DNA of 64,000 nucleotides from a bacterium (GCA_030431455.1 JAUIJE010000011.1:62001-126000), one strand, 5' to 3'. Shown: positions 16,957 through 25,389, counted from the first letter of the stretch. Translations and numbers: made by a program. The notes: a model not told the origin generated them from the letters alone.

Positions 16957-18351
16957 TCACGCGCTCGCGTCGGCCGGGGGTTGGCTCTCTTTTTCTTTCT
17001 GTTTGCTCATGCGGTACCGCAGAGCGTACCGCGAGATGCCGAGCAGGCGCGCGGCTTGGCTTTGGTTGCCCCCGGTGCGCTCCAGGGCTTGTTCGAGCAG
17101 CCCATGTTCGACCGCTTCGAGGTCCACGCCGTCCTCGGGGAGCACGAACGGGCAGCCCTTGCCCCGGACCGCGGCCTGGGTGGCGAGCACCACCTCTGCG
17201 GGGAGGTGCTCGACGTCGATGACCTTGGCGTCGGCGTGCAGAATCACCGCGCGTTCGACGACGTTGCGCAGCTCCCGGACGTTGCCCGGCCAGCGGTACC
17301 GCTGCATACACTCCAGGGCCTCGCCCGAGATGCCCTCAAACTCGCGGCCCACTTCGCCGTTGAGCTTGGTGAGCATGGTGTCGACGATGAGCGGAATGTC
17401 CTCCACCCGGTTGCGCAACGGGGGGATGGCGATGGGGATGACGTGCAGCCGGTAGAACAGGTCTTCGCGGAACCGGCCGGCCTCCACCTCCTGCCGCAGG
17501 TCGCGGTTGGTGGCGGCGATGACGTTGGCGTGGATGGGCAGGTCCTTGACCCCTCCGACCCGCTTGAACCGGCGGTTCTCCAGGGCGCGCAGGAGCTTGG
17601 CCTGCATCTCCAGTGGCATTTCGCCGATCTCGTCGAGGAACACCACGCCGTCGTGGGCCACCTCGAACAAGCCCGGCTTGGTCGCCTTGGCGTCGGTGAA
17701 GCTGCCCTTTTCGTGGCCGAACAGCGCCGACTCGATCAGCTGCTCGGGCAAGGACGCGCAGTCGATCTCCATAAACGGCTTGTCCCGCCGCGGGCCTTTG
17801 CGGTGGATGGCCTGGGCCACCAGGTCTTTGCCGGTGCCGGACTCGCCGGTGATCAGCACCGTGGGGGCGTCGACGCTCTCAAGGCGCTTGAGCATGTCGA
17901 ACACCTTCTGCATCGACGGCGCCTTGCCCACGATCCGGTCATACTGGGCGGTGCGCTCGTTGCGGAGGTAGTGCACCTCGTCGCGCAGCCGGCGCTTCTC
18001 GAGGGCTTGGGCCACCTGCAGCGTGATTTCGCGAAGGTCGAAGGGCTTGGCCAGATACCCGGACGCGCCGAGCCGGGTGGCCTCGATGGCGGACTCAATG
18101 CCGCCGTGGGCGGTGATGACGACGGTGGGCACATCGAGCCCGCGGGCCCGCACCTCGCGCAGGACCTCGAGCCCACCCTTTTTGGGCATCTTCAGGTCGA
18201 GGATGAGCGCGTCGGGGGCGAAGGTGCCGATGACCTCGAGACACTTCTCGCCGTCTTCAGCAACCTCGACGTCGTAGCCGTGCTTTTCCAAGTGCTCGCG
18301 AAGCGACCAACGGATGAGCTCTTCGTCGTCACAAACCAAAACCCGGGCCAT
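16957..18351 (-). CDS. NtrC-family sigma-54-dependent response regulator
   Basis: A 464-residue activator with receiver (about 4-115, phospho-acceptor Asp52 in LILDLKMP), AAA+ (about 138-370, Walker A GESGTGKD at 169-176, Walker B FLDEIGEM) and C-terminal Fis-type HTH (TGGNQSQAARLLGISRYALRY). The sigma-54-contacting loop reads GSFTDA (216-221) in place of the usual GAFTGA; F and T, which matter most for contact, are kept. It is the second gene of an operon with a globin-coupled sensor kinase, 42 nt after it, and AGGAGG precedes the start. It is the obvious candidate to activate the three sigma-54 promoters found nearby (inference). Confidence 0.94.
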   Translation of the reverse strand: MARVLVCDDEELIRWSLREHLEKHGYDVEVAEDGEKCLEVIGTFAPDALILDLKMPKKGGLEVLREVRARGLDVPTVVITAHGGIESAIEATRLGASGYLAKPFDLREITLQVAQALEKRRLRDEVHYLRNERTAQYDRIVGKAPSMQKVFDMLKRLESVDAPTVLITGESGTGKDLVAQAIHRKGPRRDKPFMEIDCASLPEQLIESALFGHEKGSFTDAKATKPGLFEVAHDGVVFLDEIGEMPLEMQAKLLRALENRRFKRVGGVKDLPIHANVIAATNRDLRQEVEAGRFREDLFYRLHVIPIAIPPLRNRVEDIPLIVDTMLTKLNGEVGREFEGISGEALECMQRYRWPGNVRELRNVVERAVILHADAKVIDVEHLPAEVVLATQAAVRGKGCPFVLPEDGVDLEAVEHGLLEQALERTGGNQSQAARLLGISRYALRYRMSKQKEKESQPPADASA

Positions 18352-18393
18352 GGTGCGCCTCCTGTCCAGACCTTACGCACCCACCCGGCGATG

Positions 18394-19890
18394 TCACCCC
18401 AGAAGCGGTGTTTTCTCGGGTGACTGGGCGTTCACTTTGAGGTCCAGGTCGAACCGGGTCCCGGTCTCGTCGCTTCGCCCCAGCGACAGGCGACCCCCCA
18501 TGGTCTCGAGGAACCGGGCGCTCACCGCCAGCCCCAGCCCCGTGCCCCGGGTCTTGGTGGTGAAAAAGGGCTGGAAGATGCGCTGCTGCAGCTCAAGGGG
18601 AATGCCGCCCGCGTCGTCTTCGACCTCGATGTGCCCGTCGGCGAGGCGCACCTCCACCCGCCGGGCGCCGGCCTGCAGGGCGTTCTGCACGAGGTTGGTG
18701 AGGACCTGGGCCAAGAGCCCGTCGTCGGCGTAGGCCTGGCCATCCCCGGACACGACCAACGTCTGGTCGTCCTCGAGCTGGGCCTCGGCCTCCAGCCGTG
18801 CACAGACATTGCTCAACACCACCGGGCCGGGGCGCGCGGTCACCGGCCGCGCGAAGCTGAGCAGGTCGCCGACCTGGGTGCCCAGGCGGTAGACCTGCTC
18901 TTGGACCTTGCCGAGGATCGCCCGCCGGCGGTCGCCCTCGTCGAGCCCGTCGGCGATGACCTGGATGGTGCTTGAAATCCCCGCCAGGGGGTTGCGGATT
19001 TCGTGGGCGATGGCCGCGGCCATCTCGCCGAGCTGCGCGAGGTTTTGGCTTTGGCGCATCTTGGTTTCGGCCTCCACCACGTCGGTGAGGTCCTCGATGT
19101 GCACCAGCACGTCGGCCGAGGCGTGCTCCACCGGCACCACCGTGACCCGCAGCGACCGGGTCAATGCCCCTGGAAGGGTCACCAGCGGCAACACCTGGGT
19201 CTGCCCGGTGACGCGGGCGTCCCCGAGCAGCCGGGGCAGGGTGGTGGCCTTGACGAACCCCTCGGAGAGCGCCTCCTCCGCGACCATCCCGGTGGGGTCT
19301 TTGTGGCTGAGCAAGTACGGCTTGGGCCCCGCCGAGGCGAGCACGCGGTTGTCGGCATCGAGGAGCATCACGCACACCGGCAGCGTCGAGATGATCACAT
19401 CCCGGAACCGTTCGATCGCCGCGCGCTGACGCTCCTCCATGTACGTGCCGAGCATGATCGCGAGCTCGACGTCGAGGATCTTGTGCAGCGCGTCCAAGGT
19501 CGCGCCGTGGTCGGCCACCGCCACCCGCTGGCGCACCGACGCGCTGAGCGCGCGCCGCAGCACGTTCATGGCGGTGAACATGTACTGGTTGGCCAGCCCC
19601 ACCCGCACGTGGGTGCGACCGATGCGCAGCCGGTGGTCGTGGTAGGCGGCGTCGTACGGGCCGGTGAACAGCTCGTGCAGCCAGGTGTGCATCGACCGCT
19701 CCAGCCGCGCCCGCTGCTGCTCGTCGCGCAACACCGCGGCCGCCCCCGGGTTGTCGTCGATGGCGTCGTAGAACTCGCGGGTCGCGGCGGCAAAATCGCC
19801 CTCCACCGCCGCCCGGGCCGCGGTGAGATGTCGCGCGTCCTCGTCACCGAACGCGACGTAGGCCAGCAGCTCGTCCATGGGGTGGGTCAC
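18394..19890 (-). CDS. Globin-coupled sensor histidine kinase
   Basis: A 498-residue soluble kinase. The N-terminal domain (about 10-165) matches the protoglobin/sensor-globin fold, with the probable heme ligand His94 in RIGRTHVRVGLANQY. A PAS-like domain (about 165-275) follows, then HisKA with His296 in AHEIRNPLAG and an HATPase domain with NLVQNALQAGA, DDAGGIP and GTGLGLAVS. Known relatives bind O2, NO or CO through heme, so this is probably a gas or redox sensor. I prefer GTG 19890, which has AGGAG upstream; ATG 19908 is possible. It precedes the NtrC-type partner and is divergent from a usp gene with a sigma-54 promoter. Confidence 0.9.
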   Translation of the reverse strand: MTHPMDELLAYVAFGDEDARHLTAARAAVEGDFAAATREFYDAIDDNPGAAAVLRDEQQRARLERSMHTWLHELFTGPYDAAYHDHRLRIGRTHVRVGLANQYMFTAMNVLRRALSASVRQRVAVADHGATLDALHKILDVELAIMLGTYMEERQRAAIERFRDVIISTLPVCVMLLDADNRVLASAGPKPYLLSHKDPTGMVAEEALSEGFVKATTLPRLLGDARVTGQTQVLPLVTLPGALTRSLRVTVVPVEHASADVLVHIEDLTDVVEAETKMRQSQNLAQLGEMAAAIAHEIRNPLAGISSTIQVIADGLDEGDRRRAILGKVQEQVYRLGTQVGDLLSFARPVTARPGPVVLSNVCARLEAEAQLEDDQTLVVSGDGQAYADDGLLAQVLTNLVQNALQAGARRVEVRLADGHIEVEDDAGGIPLELQQRIFQPFFTTKTRGTGLGLAVSARFLETMGGRLSLGRSDETGTRFDLDLKVNAQSPEKTPLLG

Positions 19891-19977
19891 AACACTCTCC
19901 TGGGCCATCTCACACACGGGATGGGCCGCCCCGCGCGCCCACGCCCGACGACCACGGTCCGGCAGCGCGCGCGGATT

Positions 19978-19993
19978 TGGCACACCAAGTGCT
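19978..19993 (+). promoter_or_regulatory. Sigma-54 promoter of the usp-CBS pair
   Basis: TGGCACACCAAGTGCT agrees with TGGCACG-N4-TTGCW except at two bases and keeps GG and GC at exact spacing. The predicted start is near 20004, giving a 25-nt leader with AGGAG before ATG 20029. It overlaps the inverted repeat TTGG-N4-CCAA. Confidence 0.75.
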
Positions 19994-20028
19994 TCATACC
20001 GCGTAAACTGCCCCTTCAGGAGACGGTG

Positions 20029-20466
20029 ATGAAGAAGATTCTTGTGGCCCATGACCTCACGAAGTTTGGTGACGCCGCGGCCGACGAAGCGGTCGACTTG
20101 GCGAGTTCGCTCGACGCCAGTCTGATCCTGTTTCACGTCGAGCCGCCGATGAACGTGCCCCCCGGCCAACAAAACGGGGAGCACACCTTCCAGACCTTGC
20201 AGAAGCTGCAGGCCGAGCTCGAGAAGGTCGCGGCCCGTCTGCGGGCCAAAGCGCCCCACCTGCAAATCAGCTGCGAAGCCACCATGGGCGAGCCCGCCCC
20301 GAGCATCATCGAGGAGGCCAAGCGCGCGGAGGTCGACTTCATCGTCACCGGCACGCACGCCAAGAAAGGTCTGACCCGGGTGGTGCTCGGCTCGGTGGCC
20401 GAGGACGTGATCCGCAACGCCCCGGTCCCGGTGCTGGTGACCCGGCCGCGCGGCGGGGCCTCGTGA
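20029..20466 (+). CDS. Universal stress protein (single domain)
   Basis: A 145-residue UspA-fold protein starting MKKILVAHDLTKFGDAAADE, with the complete nucleotide motif GTHAKKGLTRVVLGSVAEDV near residues 107-126. Start ATG 20029 has AGGAGA upstream and lies 25 nt after a predicted sigma-54 start site. It overlaps the CBS gene by 4 bp (GTGA), so the two are translationally coupled. Its position between the sensor kinase and the hemerythrin operon suggests membership of the same oxygen- or redox-response regulon. Confidence 0.93.
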   Translation: MKKILVAHDLTKFGDAAADEAVDLASSLDASLILFHVEPPMNVPPGQQNGEHTFQTLQKLQAELEKVAARLRAKAPHLQISCEATMGEPAPSIIEEAKRAEVDFIVTGTHAKKGLTRVVLGSVAEDVIRNAPVPVLVTRPRGGAS

Positions 20467-20885
20467 GCGGCGGGTCGTCGACGCCGCAGCGCGCGGGGGA
20501 CGTGATGACCCCGGCCCCGATGTGTGCCGAGGAGCAGATGACGCCGGGGGAAGCCTACGTGCTGCTCGGCTTGGCCCAGGTCCGCCACCTCCCGGTGATG
20601 CGGGGCAAGAAGCTCGTGGGCATGATCAGCGAAAAGGACCTGTACGCTGATCTCGCCGACGGCGCGCCCGGCGCCGCCCTGATCAAAAAGGGGGACAGCT
20701 GCAAGCTCGAGGGGTTGATGAGCACCGACGTGGTGTCCATTCCCTCGGACGCGTCCTTGGCCGAGGTGGTGGATATTTTTCTCGAGCACCGCTTTGGCGC
20801 ATTGCCCGTCGTCGACGGGGAGGAGCTGGTGGGCATGCTGAGCATCATCGATGTGCTCGCGGCGGTCCGGCCTTTGCTCGAGTAG
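20463..20885 (+). CDS. Two-CBS-domain protein
   Basis: A 140-residue protein starting at GTG 20463, made of a CBS pair (about 10-62 and 82-138) with VRHLPVMRGKKLVGMISEKDL and FGALPVVDGEELVGMLSIIDVL. CBS pairs bind adenine nucleotides and often modulate other proteins according to energy state. It is coupled to the upstream usp gene. A strong hairpin follows its stop. Confidence 0.92.
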   Translation: MSGGSSTPQRAGDVMTPAPMCAEEQMTPGEAYVLLGLAQVRHLPVMRGKKLVGMISEKDLYADLADGAPGAALIKKGDSCKLEGLMSTDVVSIPSDASLAEVVDIFLEHRFGALPVVDGEELVGMLSIIDVLAAVRPLLE

Positions 20886-20914
20886 CCCCGGCGGGGGCCG
20901 TCCCACGCCACACA

Positions 20915-20942
20915 AAAAGCCCCGCCGGTTGGCGGGGCTTTT
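20915..20942. terminator. Bidirectional rho-independent terminator
   Basis: AAAAGCCCCGCC-GGTT-GGCGGGGCTTTT forms a perfect 12-bp stem with a 4-nt loop and T-runs on both strands. It separates the converging CBS and hemerythrin genes and serves both. Confidence 0.92.
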
Positions 20943-20973
20943 GGCATCGGCGCCGACGACGGCGCGTCAGCGA

Positions 20974-21528
20974 TCAGGCGGGCAAGCGGCTCTTGCTCGC
21001 GGTGGTTTGTTGTTGGCGGGCCAGGCGCACCGCGGCCAGGGTGTCGTGCAGCTCCCCGTCGGCGACGGGGTCGAGCAGATCGCGGGCCAGCCGGTACAGG
21101 CCGCTCTCCTCAAATGCGAAGTGGTGCTCCATCTGCCGCACGAACCGGCCGACCACGGTCGCGTCCTGGGGTTGGGCGCGGCCCTTGTCCTCTTCCCACC
21201 GGGCCACGATGGCGGTGACCTCTTCGGTGCTCTTGTCCAGCCGATCGTGCCAGCGCACACCGTTGACCACGTGCTCCGCGACGTCGACCTTGTGGTGGGT
21301 GGCGTGACGCATCACCGCGGGGTGAAAGAACACCTCCTCGTCGTTCTCGTGCCACAAGAACTCTGAGCGCAACATGTGGCGGAGCCGGGGCGCGGCCGCG
21401 GCCCGGTCCTTGTTGGACCCTTGCAGGGCGTCGTCGAGCTCGCGCAGGACCTGGCGCAGAAGCTCGTGGTCCTGCACCAGCAAATCAATGCCACTGGGGG
21501 CGGGGTTGGGGCGGGGGTCGTCAGGCAT
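20974..21528 (-). CDS. Hemerythrin-like (HHE) protein
   Basis: A 184-residue cytoplasmic protein of the hemerythrin/HHE four-helix fold, which binds a di-iron centre and carries or senses O2. Candidate ligands are in LLVQDHELL, FLWHENDEEVFFH, VRWHDRL and MEHHFAFEESGLYRLA. Start ATG 21528 overlaps the desaturase stop by 8 bp. It is the last gene of the operon CBS - hemerythrin - desaturase - hemerythrin and ends before the terminator at 20915. The family also includes iron-sulfur repair proteins of the RIC/YtfE type, but the N-terminal domain of those is absent. Confidence 0.88.
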   Translation of the reverse strand: MPDDPRPNPAPSGIDLLVQDHELLRQVLRELDDALQGSNKDRAAAAPRLRHMLRSEFLWHENDEEVFFHPAVMRHATHHKVDVAEHVVNGVRWHDRLDKSTEEVTAIVARWEEDKGRAQPQDATVVGRFVRQMEHHFAFEESGLYRLARDLLDPVADGELHDTLAAVRLARQQQTTASKSRLPA

Positions 21529-22639
21529 GGGCCACCTTGCCTTGTCGGGTGTCGGCCGCGGCGTAGGGGAGCCAACGGCCTTCTTCAAAGTCGTAGAGTT
21601 TGCACGCCGCGGTGGTGCGCACGTAGTCGAGCGGGGACAGCGGCACCTCGCGCACGTCGGGGAACGCCGCGCGGATGGCGTCGGCGGCCCGGGGCAGGTG
21701 GTAGTACGGGATGCGCATGTCCACGTGGTGGGGGATGTGCACAAAGATGTTGTGCCAGAAGAAGTTGAGCACCGGGCCCACGTGCCACACCGTGGTTCCG
21801 TCCATTTGGCCCTTGTAGGGGTTCCAGTCTCGACGAGGCCACCAGCGAATCGTGGGGTGGATGTGGTGCACGTAGACGGTCCACCCGATCATGTGGGTGA
21901 AGACCATGAAGGGCAGGACGAACACCTTCGCGAACATCCACAGCGGGCCCCACCACGTGGCGTAGGTGAGCCAGCCGAGGGTCATGGTCACCGCCGCCAC
22001 CACCGCCAGGAACGCGTACACATAGAGGCGGTCCTTCTTCACAATGCTCTTGAGGCGGTCGGGCGATTCCCAACGCAGAATGCGGTTGAACCAGATCTCG
22101 CGGCCGTAGTACAGCCCCGCCCCCACCAGGGACCACTCCAGCCGGGTGCGGAGGCGCTTGAGCGGGCCCATCGCGCGGTAGTCCTCGACGGTGAGCGGGT
22201 GCCACACAAAGTCGAACTGTTGGCGCACGGTGTGGCCGTGGTGGATGCGGTTGTGCCCGTAAGCCCACGGGGTGTACGCGTGCAGGGACGGGAGCATGGC
22301 CCAAATGCCGACCCGGCGGTTTAGCTTTTCACTTTTGAACAGCGCGCCGTGGGCCGCGTCGTGTCCGAGCACGAACAACCCACACACGATGAAACCCGCG
22401 AGGATGATGAGACCGGTCAGTTGCCACCACACGTCGGTGAGCGCGATGGCGGCCACGACCATGCCCCACAGGGCCACGTCCCGGCCGAACACGAGCAGGC
22501 CGCGGGCGGTGGGGTTTTCGTAACACTCTTTGGGGATCACCGCGTGCACCGGCGCGAGGTTGCGCGGCCGGTCGGGGACCGGGGTGGGGGCGGGACTTTG
22601 CGGCGGCAGTTGTTGGGCAACGTTACTGGACACGATCAA
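21521..22639 (-). CDS. Membrane fatty acid desaturase
   Basis: A 372-residue integral membrane di-iron desaturase. It has the three His boxes of the family: HDAAH, HNRIHH and HIPHH, with several hydrophobic segments between them (ALWGMVVAAIALTDVWW, LIILAGFIVCGLFVLG). It uses O2 and an electron donor to put double bonds into acyl chains. The regioselectivity cannot be read from sequence. The start is TTG 22639 or GTG 22633; AAGG lies 9 nt before the GTG. It is flanked by hemerythrin genes in one operon, which suggests that O2 supply or sensing is tied to membrane fluidity (inference). Confidence 0.9.
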   Translation of the reverse strand: MIVSSNVAQQLPPQSPAPTPVPDRPRNLAPVHAVIPKECYENPTARGLLVFGRDVALWGMVVAAIALTDVWWQLTGLIILAGFIVCGLFVLGHDAAHGALFKSEKLNRRVGIWAMLPSLHAYTPWAYGHNRIHHGHTVRQQFDFVWHPLTVEDYRAMGPLKRLRTRLEWSLVGAGLYYGREIWFNRILRWESPDRLKSIVKKDRLYVYAFLAVVAAVTMTLGWLTYATWWGPLWMFAKVFVLPFMVFTHMIGWTVYVHHIHPTIRWWPRRDWNPYKGQMDGTTVWHVGPVLNFFWHNIFVHIPHHVDMRIPYYHLPRAADAIRAAFPDVREVPLSPLDYVRTTAACKLYDFEEGRWLPYAAADTRQGKVAHA

Positions 22640-22653
22640 ACCTTGGGTTCAGT

Positions 22654-23220
22654 TCAAAGCGGAGGCTCCGCGTAGATTTCGACCGCCCGGGCGTGGCCGC
22701 GCTGCTTGTCCGCGCGGCGCCGGAGCATTTCTTCGCCCATCGTCTCCAGGGTCGCGGCGTCGAGCAGCAACCGGGCGTGGGGAAAAATCTCCTCCTCTTC
22801 CAGGCGCAGGTGGGGCACCAGCAACCCGTCCAGCCGGGTCGCCATGTGCTCGATGACGCCGGGCTCGATGGGGGCGATGCCCTGGGTGAGGGCGCGCAGC
22901 ACCGGCAGGGCCTGGTCGAGCTCCTCTTCGATGCTCTCGTGCATGCCGCGGCAGGTCCGGATCATGCGCGTCAGCCGCTCGGGTCCTTTGACCCGCCCGA
23001 GCCGGGGCAGCAAGCTCACCTCCTCGTCGAGGTCATGGCGGGGCACGTCGTGGGCCAGGACCGCGTACAGGCGGATCGCTTCGGCTTGGCGGCGGGCCCC
23101 GTCGTCGATGCGGGCCAGGGTGTGCAGGTCCTTGAGCGTGCGCCGCAGCTCTCCATGAAAGCGCAGCAACATGCGCAACGGGTCTTTGTCCTCGGCCACG
23201 GCGATGGGTTGGTGCGACAT
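22654..23220 (-). CDS. Hemerythrin-like (HHE) protein
   Basis: A 188-residue HHE-domain protein with ligand-type residues in LLRFHGELRRTL, HDVPRHDLDEEVSLLP, MHESIEEEL and HLRLEEEEIFPHARLL. It is only distantly similar to the other hemerythrin of the operon. ATG 23220 follows the CBS gene by 17 nt, and the stop lies 14 nt before the desaturase start. A role in O2 binding or sensing is inferred from the family. Confidence 0.88.
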   Translation of the reverse strand: MSHQPIAVAEDKDPLRMLLRFHGELRRTLKDLHTLARIDDGARRQAEAIRLYAVLAHDVPRHDLDEEVSLLPRLGRVKGPERLTRMIRTCRGMHESIEEELDQALPVLRALTQGIAPIEPGVIEHMATRLDGLLVPHLRLEEEEIFPHARLLLDAATLETMGEEMLRRRADKQRGHARAVEIYAEPPL

Positions 23221-23237
23221 GGGTCCCCCCGGTTGGT

Positions 23238-23639
23238 TCAGATGCGGCCTCGGGCCGCCTGCAGCACGTCGGTGTACGAGATGATGCCCACGAGGTCGCC
23301 GTCGGCTTCGTCGACCACCGGGAGCGCGCCCACCTTGTGTTCGAGCAGGAGGTCGATCACATCGTCCACGTCGGCGTCCGCGGTGGTGTTCACCACCCCG
23401 CCGCTCATCGTGTCCCCCACCGCCTGCGCGAGCGCGGGGGTGGCGTCGGTGTCCTGCAGCAACATGGGGAACGCGAGGTGGCGCAGGTCGCGGTCCGAGA
23501 CCATGCCCACCAAGCGGTTGCCCTCGACCACGGGCACGTGGCGGATGTCCTCGTTCATCATGATCTCGAGGGCCTCGCGCACCCGGGTCTGGGGCTGCAC
23601 GGTGATGGGCTTTTGGGTCATGATGTCGCGGGCCAGCAT
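23238..23639 (-). CDS. Two-CBS-domain protein, first gene of the hemerythrin-desaturase operon
   Basis: A 133-residue CBS pair: MLARDIMTQKPITVQ, IRHVPVVEGNRLVGMVSDRDLR in the first half and VGALPVVDEADGDLVGIISYTDVL in the second. It should bind adenine nucleotides. GGAGG lies at a good distance from ATG 23639, and a sigma-54 candidate lies 34 nt upstream. The pairing of a CBS protein with downstream O2-binding and O2-using proteins mirrors the usp-CBS pair at 20 kb. Confidence 0.92.
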   Translation of the reverse strand: MLARDIMTQKPITVQPQTRVREALEIMMNEDIRHVPVVEGNRLVGMVSDRDLRHLAFPMLLQDTDATPALAQAVGDTMSGGVVNTTADADVDDVIDLLLEHKVGALPVVDEADGDLVGIISYTDVLQAARGRI

Positions 23640-23672
23640 GGGTCCTCCCGAACGGGGGTGTGCACCCGGAAA

Positions 23673-23688
23673 AGCAACTTCCAGGCCC
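23673..23688 (-). promoter_or_regulatory. Sigma-54 promoter candidate of the CBS-hemerythrin-desaturase operon
   Basis: On the minus strand GGGCCTGGAAGTTGCT fits TGGCACG-N4-TTGCW at 9 of 12 defined bases with exact GG/GC spacing. The predicted start near 23662 gives a 22-nt leader that contains GGAGG. It is the weakest of the three candidates at the -24 element. Confidence 0.55.
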
Positions 23689-23849
23689 ACCCGGGGCCGC
23701 ATGGGCATGCGGTCTAAGCGAGGTCTTGGCCGGTCGAGGTGGGCTTGGGGGCCCAACGCTGGGGGATTTCGCCCAGCTGCCCGCGGGCCAAGCAGAAGTG
23801 CTACACCACCCGAACACTCACACCCATGATGCCCACGGAGGGGAGAACC

Positions 23850-25388
23850 ATGCGCATCCAACCCACGACGACCGCGGCGCTCGCCGCGGCCGCGCTTTTT
23901 GTTTTGGCCTGTGGCCCCACCGACGACCCCGGGATCGACACCGAGCGCGCCGAGAAAATCAACGCGCTGGTCGCGGACGCCGGCCGGCTGCCGTTTGCCG
24001 ATCCCGCCACCGATCTCGGCGAGCCCTCGGCCCCCTACGACACCGGCGACTACCAATGCGTGACCCGCGAGGCGACCACCACCAAGGCCTACGACGAGGT
24101 CGTGGCCTACGCGGCCAACTCCACCGCCCTGTGGCCGGGGGCGATCGTGCGCGGGGACTCGGTCTACACCGGCACCTTCATCCCCCTCATCCACCCGCGG
24201 ACCCCGCTGACCATCTCGGTGTCCCTGGAGAACCTCAACGGCGCCCCGTCGGCAACCATGGAGAGCCCCTCGCTGTCCAACTACCGCGACACCTTGAACG
24301 GCATTTTGTCGTCAGAGGTCGATGGCTCCACCGCGGCCAACATCTACTCCGAGATCGAGCTGGTGCACTCCGAGGAGCAGATGGCCATCGCCCTCGGCGC
24401 GGGGCTTTCGTGGCCGGGCAAAATCGCTGAGATCTCCGCGAGCTTCAATTTCTCGGACACCACCGTGAAGAGCCGCCAGATCGTCCGCTTCACCCAGGCC
24501 TACTACACCGTCGACATCGACCAGCCCGCGTCGGCGGCGGATTTCTTCGCCGAGGACGTCACCGTCGACGATCTCGCGGGCGACATCGCGGCCGACAACC
24601 CCCCGGTCTACGTCTCGTCGGTGACCTACGGCCGGATGGTGATCTTCACCATGGAGAGCGACTACTCCGCCGAGGAAATGCGCTCCGCGTTGGAGTTTGC
24701 CTACCGCGGGGGCGTGCCCGTGAGCGGGGAAGTCTCGCTCACCTACCAAGAGATGCTCGAGAACACGAACATCACCGCCTACATCCTCGGCGGCTCGGGC
24801 AACGACGCGGCCCAAGCGATCAACGGGTTCGACAACCTCATGGCCTTCATCGCCCAAGGCGGCGACTACTCCAAAGACAGCCCCGGGGCCGCCATCGCCT
24901 ACAAGCTCGCCTACCTCGACGACAACGCCCCCGCGCGACTGTCCTTCACCAGCGAATACGAACAAGAGGAGTGTGAGCGGGTGAGCCAACAGGTGCGCGT
25001 GGTGCTCAACAACATCCGGGTGGACAACGCGGGGGGCGATGCCGGCGGGGCCCTGGACGTGTACGGCACCGTCGCGGTCACCGGCACCGAGACGGTCACG
25101 TTGATGGACAAGCCCTCGGGCGAAGACGTCTCCATCCCCACCGGCCAGTCCTGGCCGATGATGGGCACCATCGCCGAGGCCATCGTTGACGTTCGCCCCC
25201 AGGGGGGCGAGGTCATCTCGTTCGACGTCAACCTCGTCGACAATGACGGCACGTTCAATCCCGACGACACCATCTGCGATATGGTGCATACCGCGCCGTT
25301 CGAAAGTGGTTGGCGGCGGGACGTGACCGTGCTCTGCACCGGGGCGGGCGCCGAGGTCTCGGTGAACTTCTCCCTCAGCCCGATTTGA
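23850..25388 (+). CDS. Thiol-activated (cholesterol-dependent) cytolysin-like lipoprotein
   Basis: A 512-residue protein with GGAGGGGAG before ATG 23850 and a lipoprotein signal ending at VLAC21. Residues about 65-385 follow the cytolysin domains 1-3: LWPGAIVRGDSV, PPVYVSSVTYGRMVIF near 250, NTNITAYILGGSGNDA near 305, and DYSKDSPGAAIAYKLAYLDDNA. The domain-4 undecapeptide ECTGLAWEWWR is missing. The last 125 residues form a different beta-rich domain with two Cys residues. Canonical members are secreted pore-formers of Gram-positive bacteria; shorter relatives occur in Gram-negatives. A lipid anchor suggests a surface-held or predation-related pore-former (inference). Confidence 0.85.
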   Translation: MRIQPTTTAALAAAALFVLACGPTDDPGIDTERAEKINALVADAGRLPFADPATDLGEPSAPYDTGDYQCVTREATTTKAYDEVVAYAANSTALWPGAIVRGDSVYTGTFIPLIHPRTPLTISVSLENLNGAPSATMESPSLSNYRDTLNGILSSEVDGSTAANIYSEIELVHSEEQMAIALGAGLSWPGKIAEISASFNFSDTTVKSRQIVRFTQAYYTVDIDQPASAADFFAEDVTVDDLAGDIAADNPPVYVSSVTYGRMVIFTMESDYSAEEMRSALEFAYRGGVPVSGEVSLTYQEMLENTNITAYILGGSGNDAAQAINGFDNLMAFIAQGGDYSKDSPGAAIAYKLAYLDDNAPARLSFTSEYEQEECERVSQQVRVVLNNIRVDNAGGDAGGALDVYGTVAVTGTETVTLMDKPSGEDVSIPTGQSWPMMGTIAEAIVDVRPQGGEVISFDVNLVDNDGTFNPDDTICDMVHTAPFESGWRRDVTVLCTGAGAEVSVNFSLSPI

Positions 25389-25389
25389 A

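Noticed and set aside
23850..25388. Calling the protein a canonical cholesterol-dependent cytolysin
   Set aside because: The undecapeptide and the usual domain 4 are absent, so only a family-like call is made.
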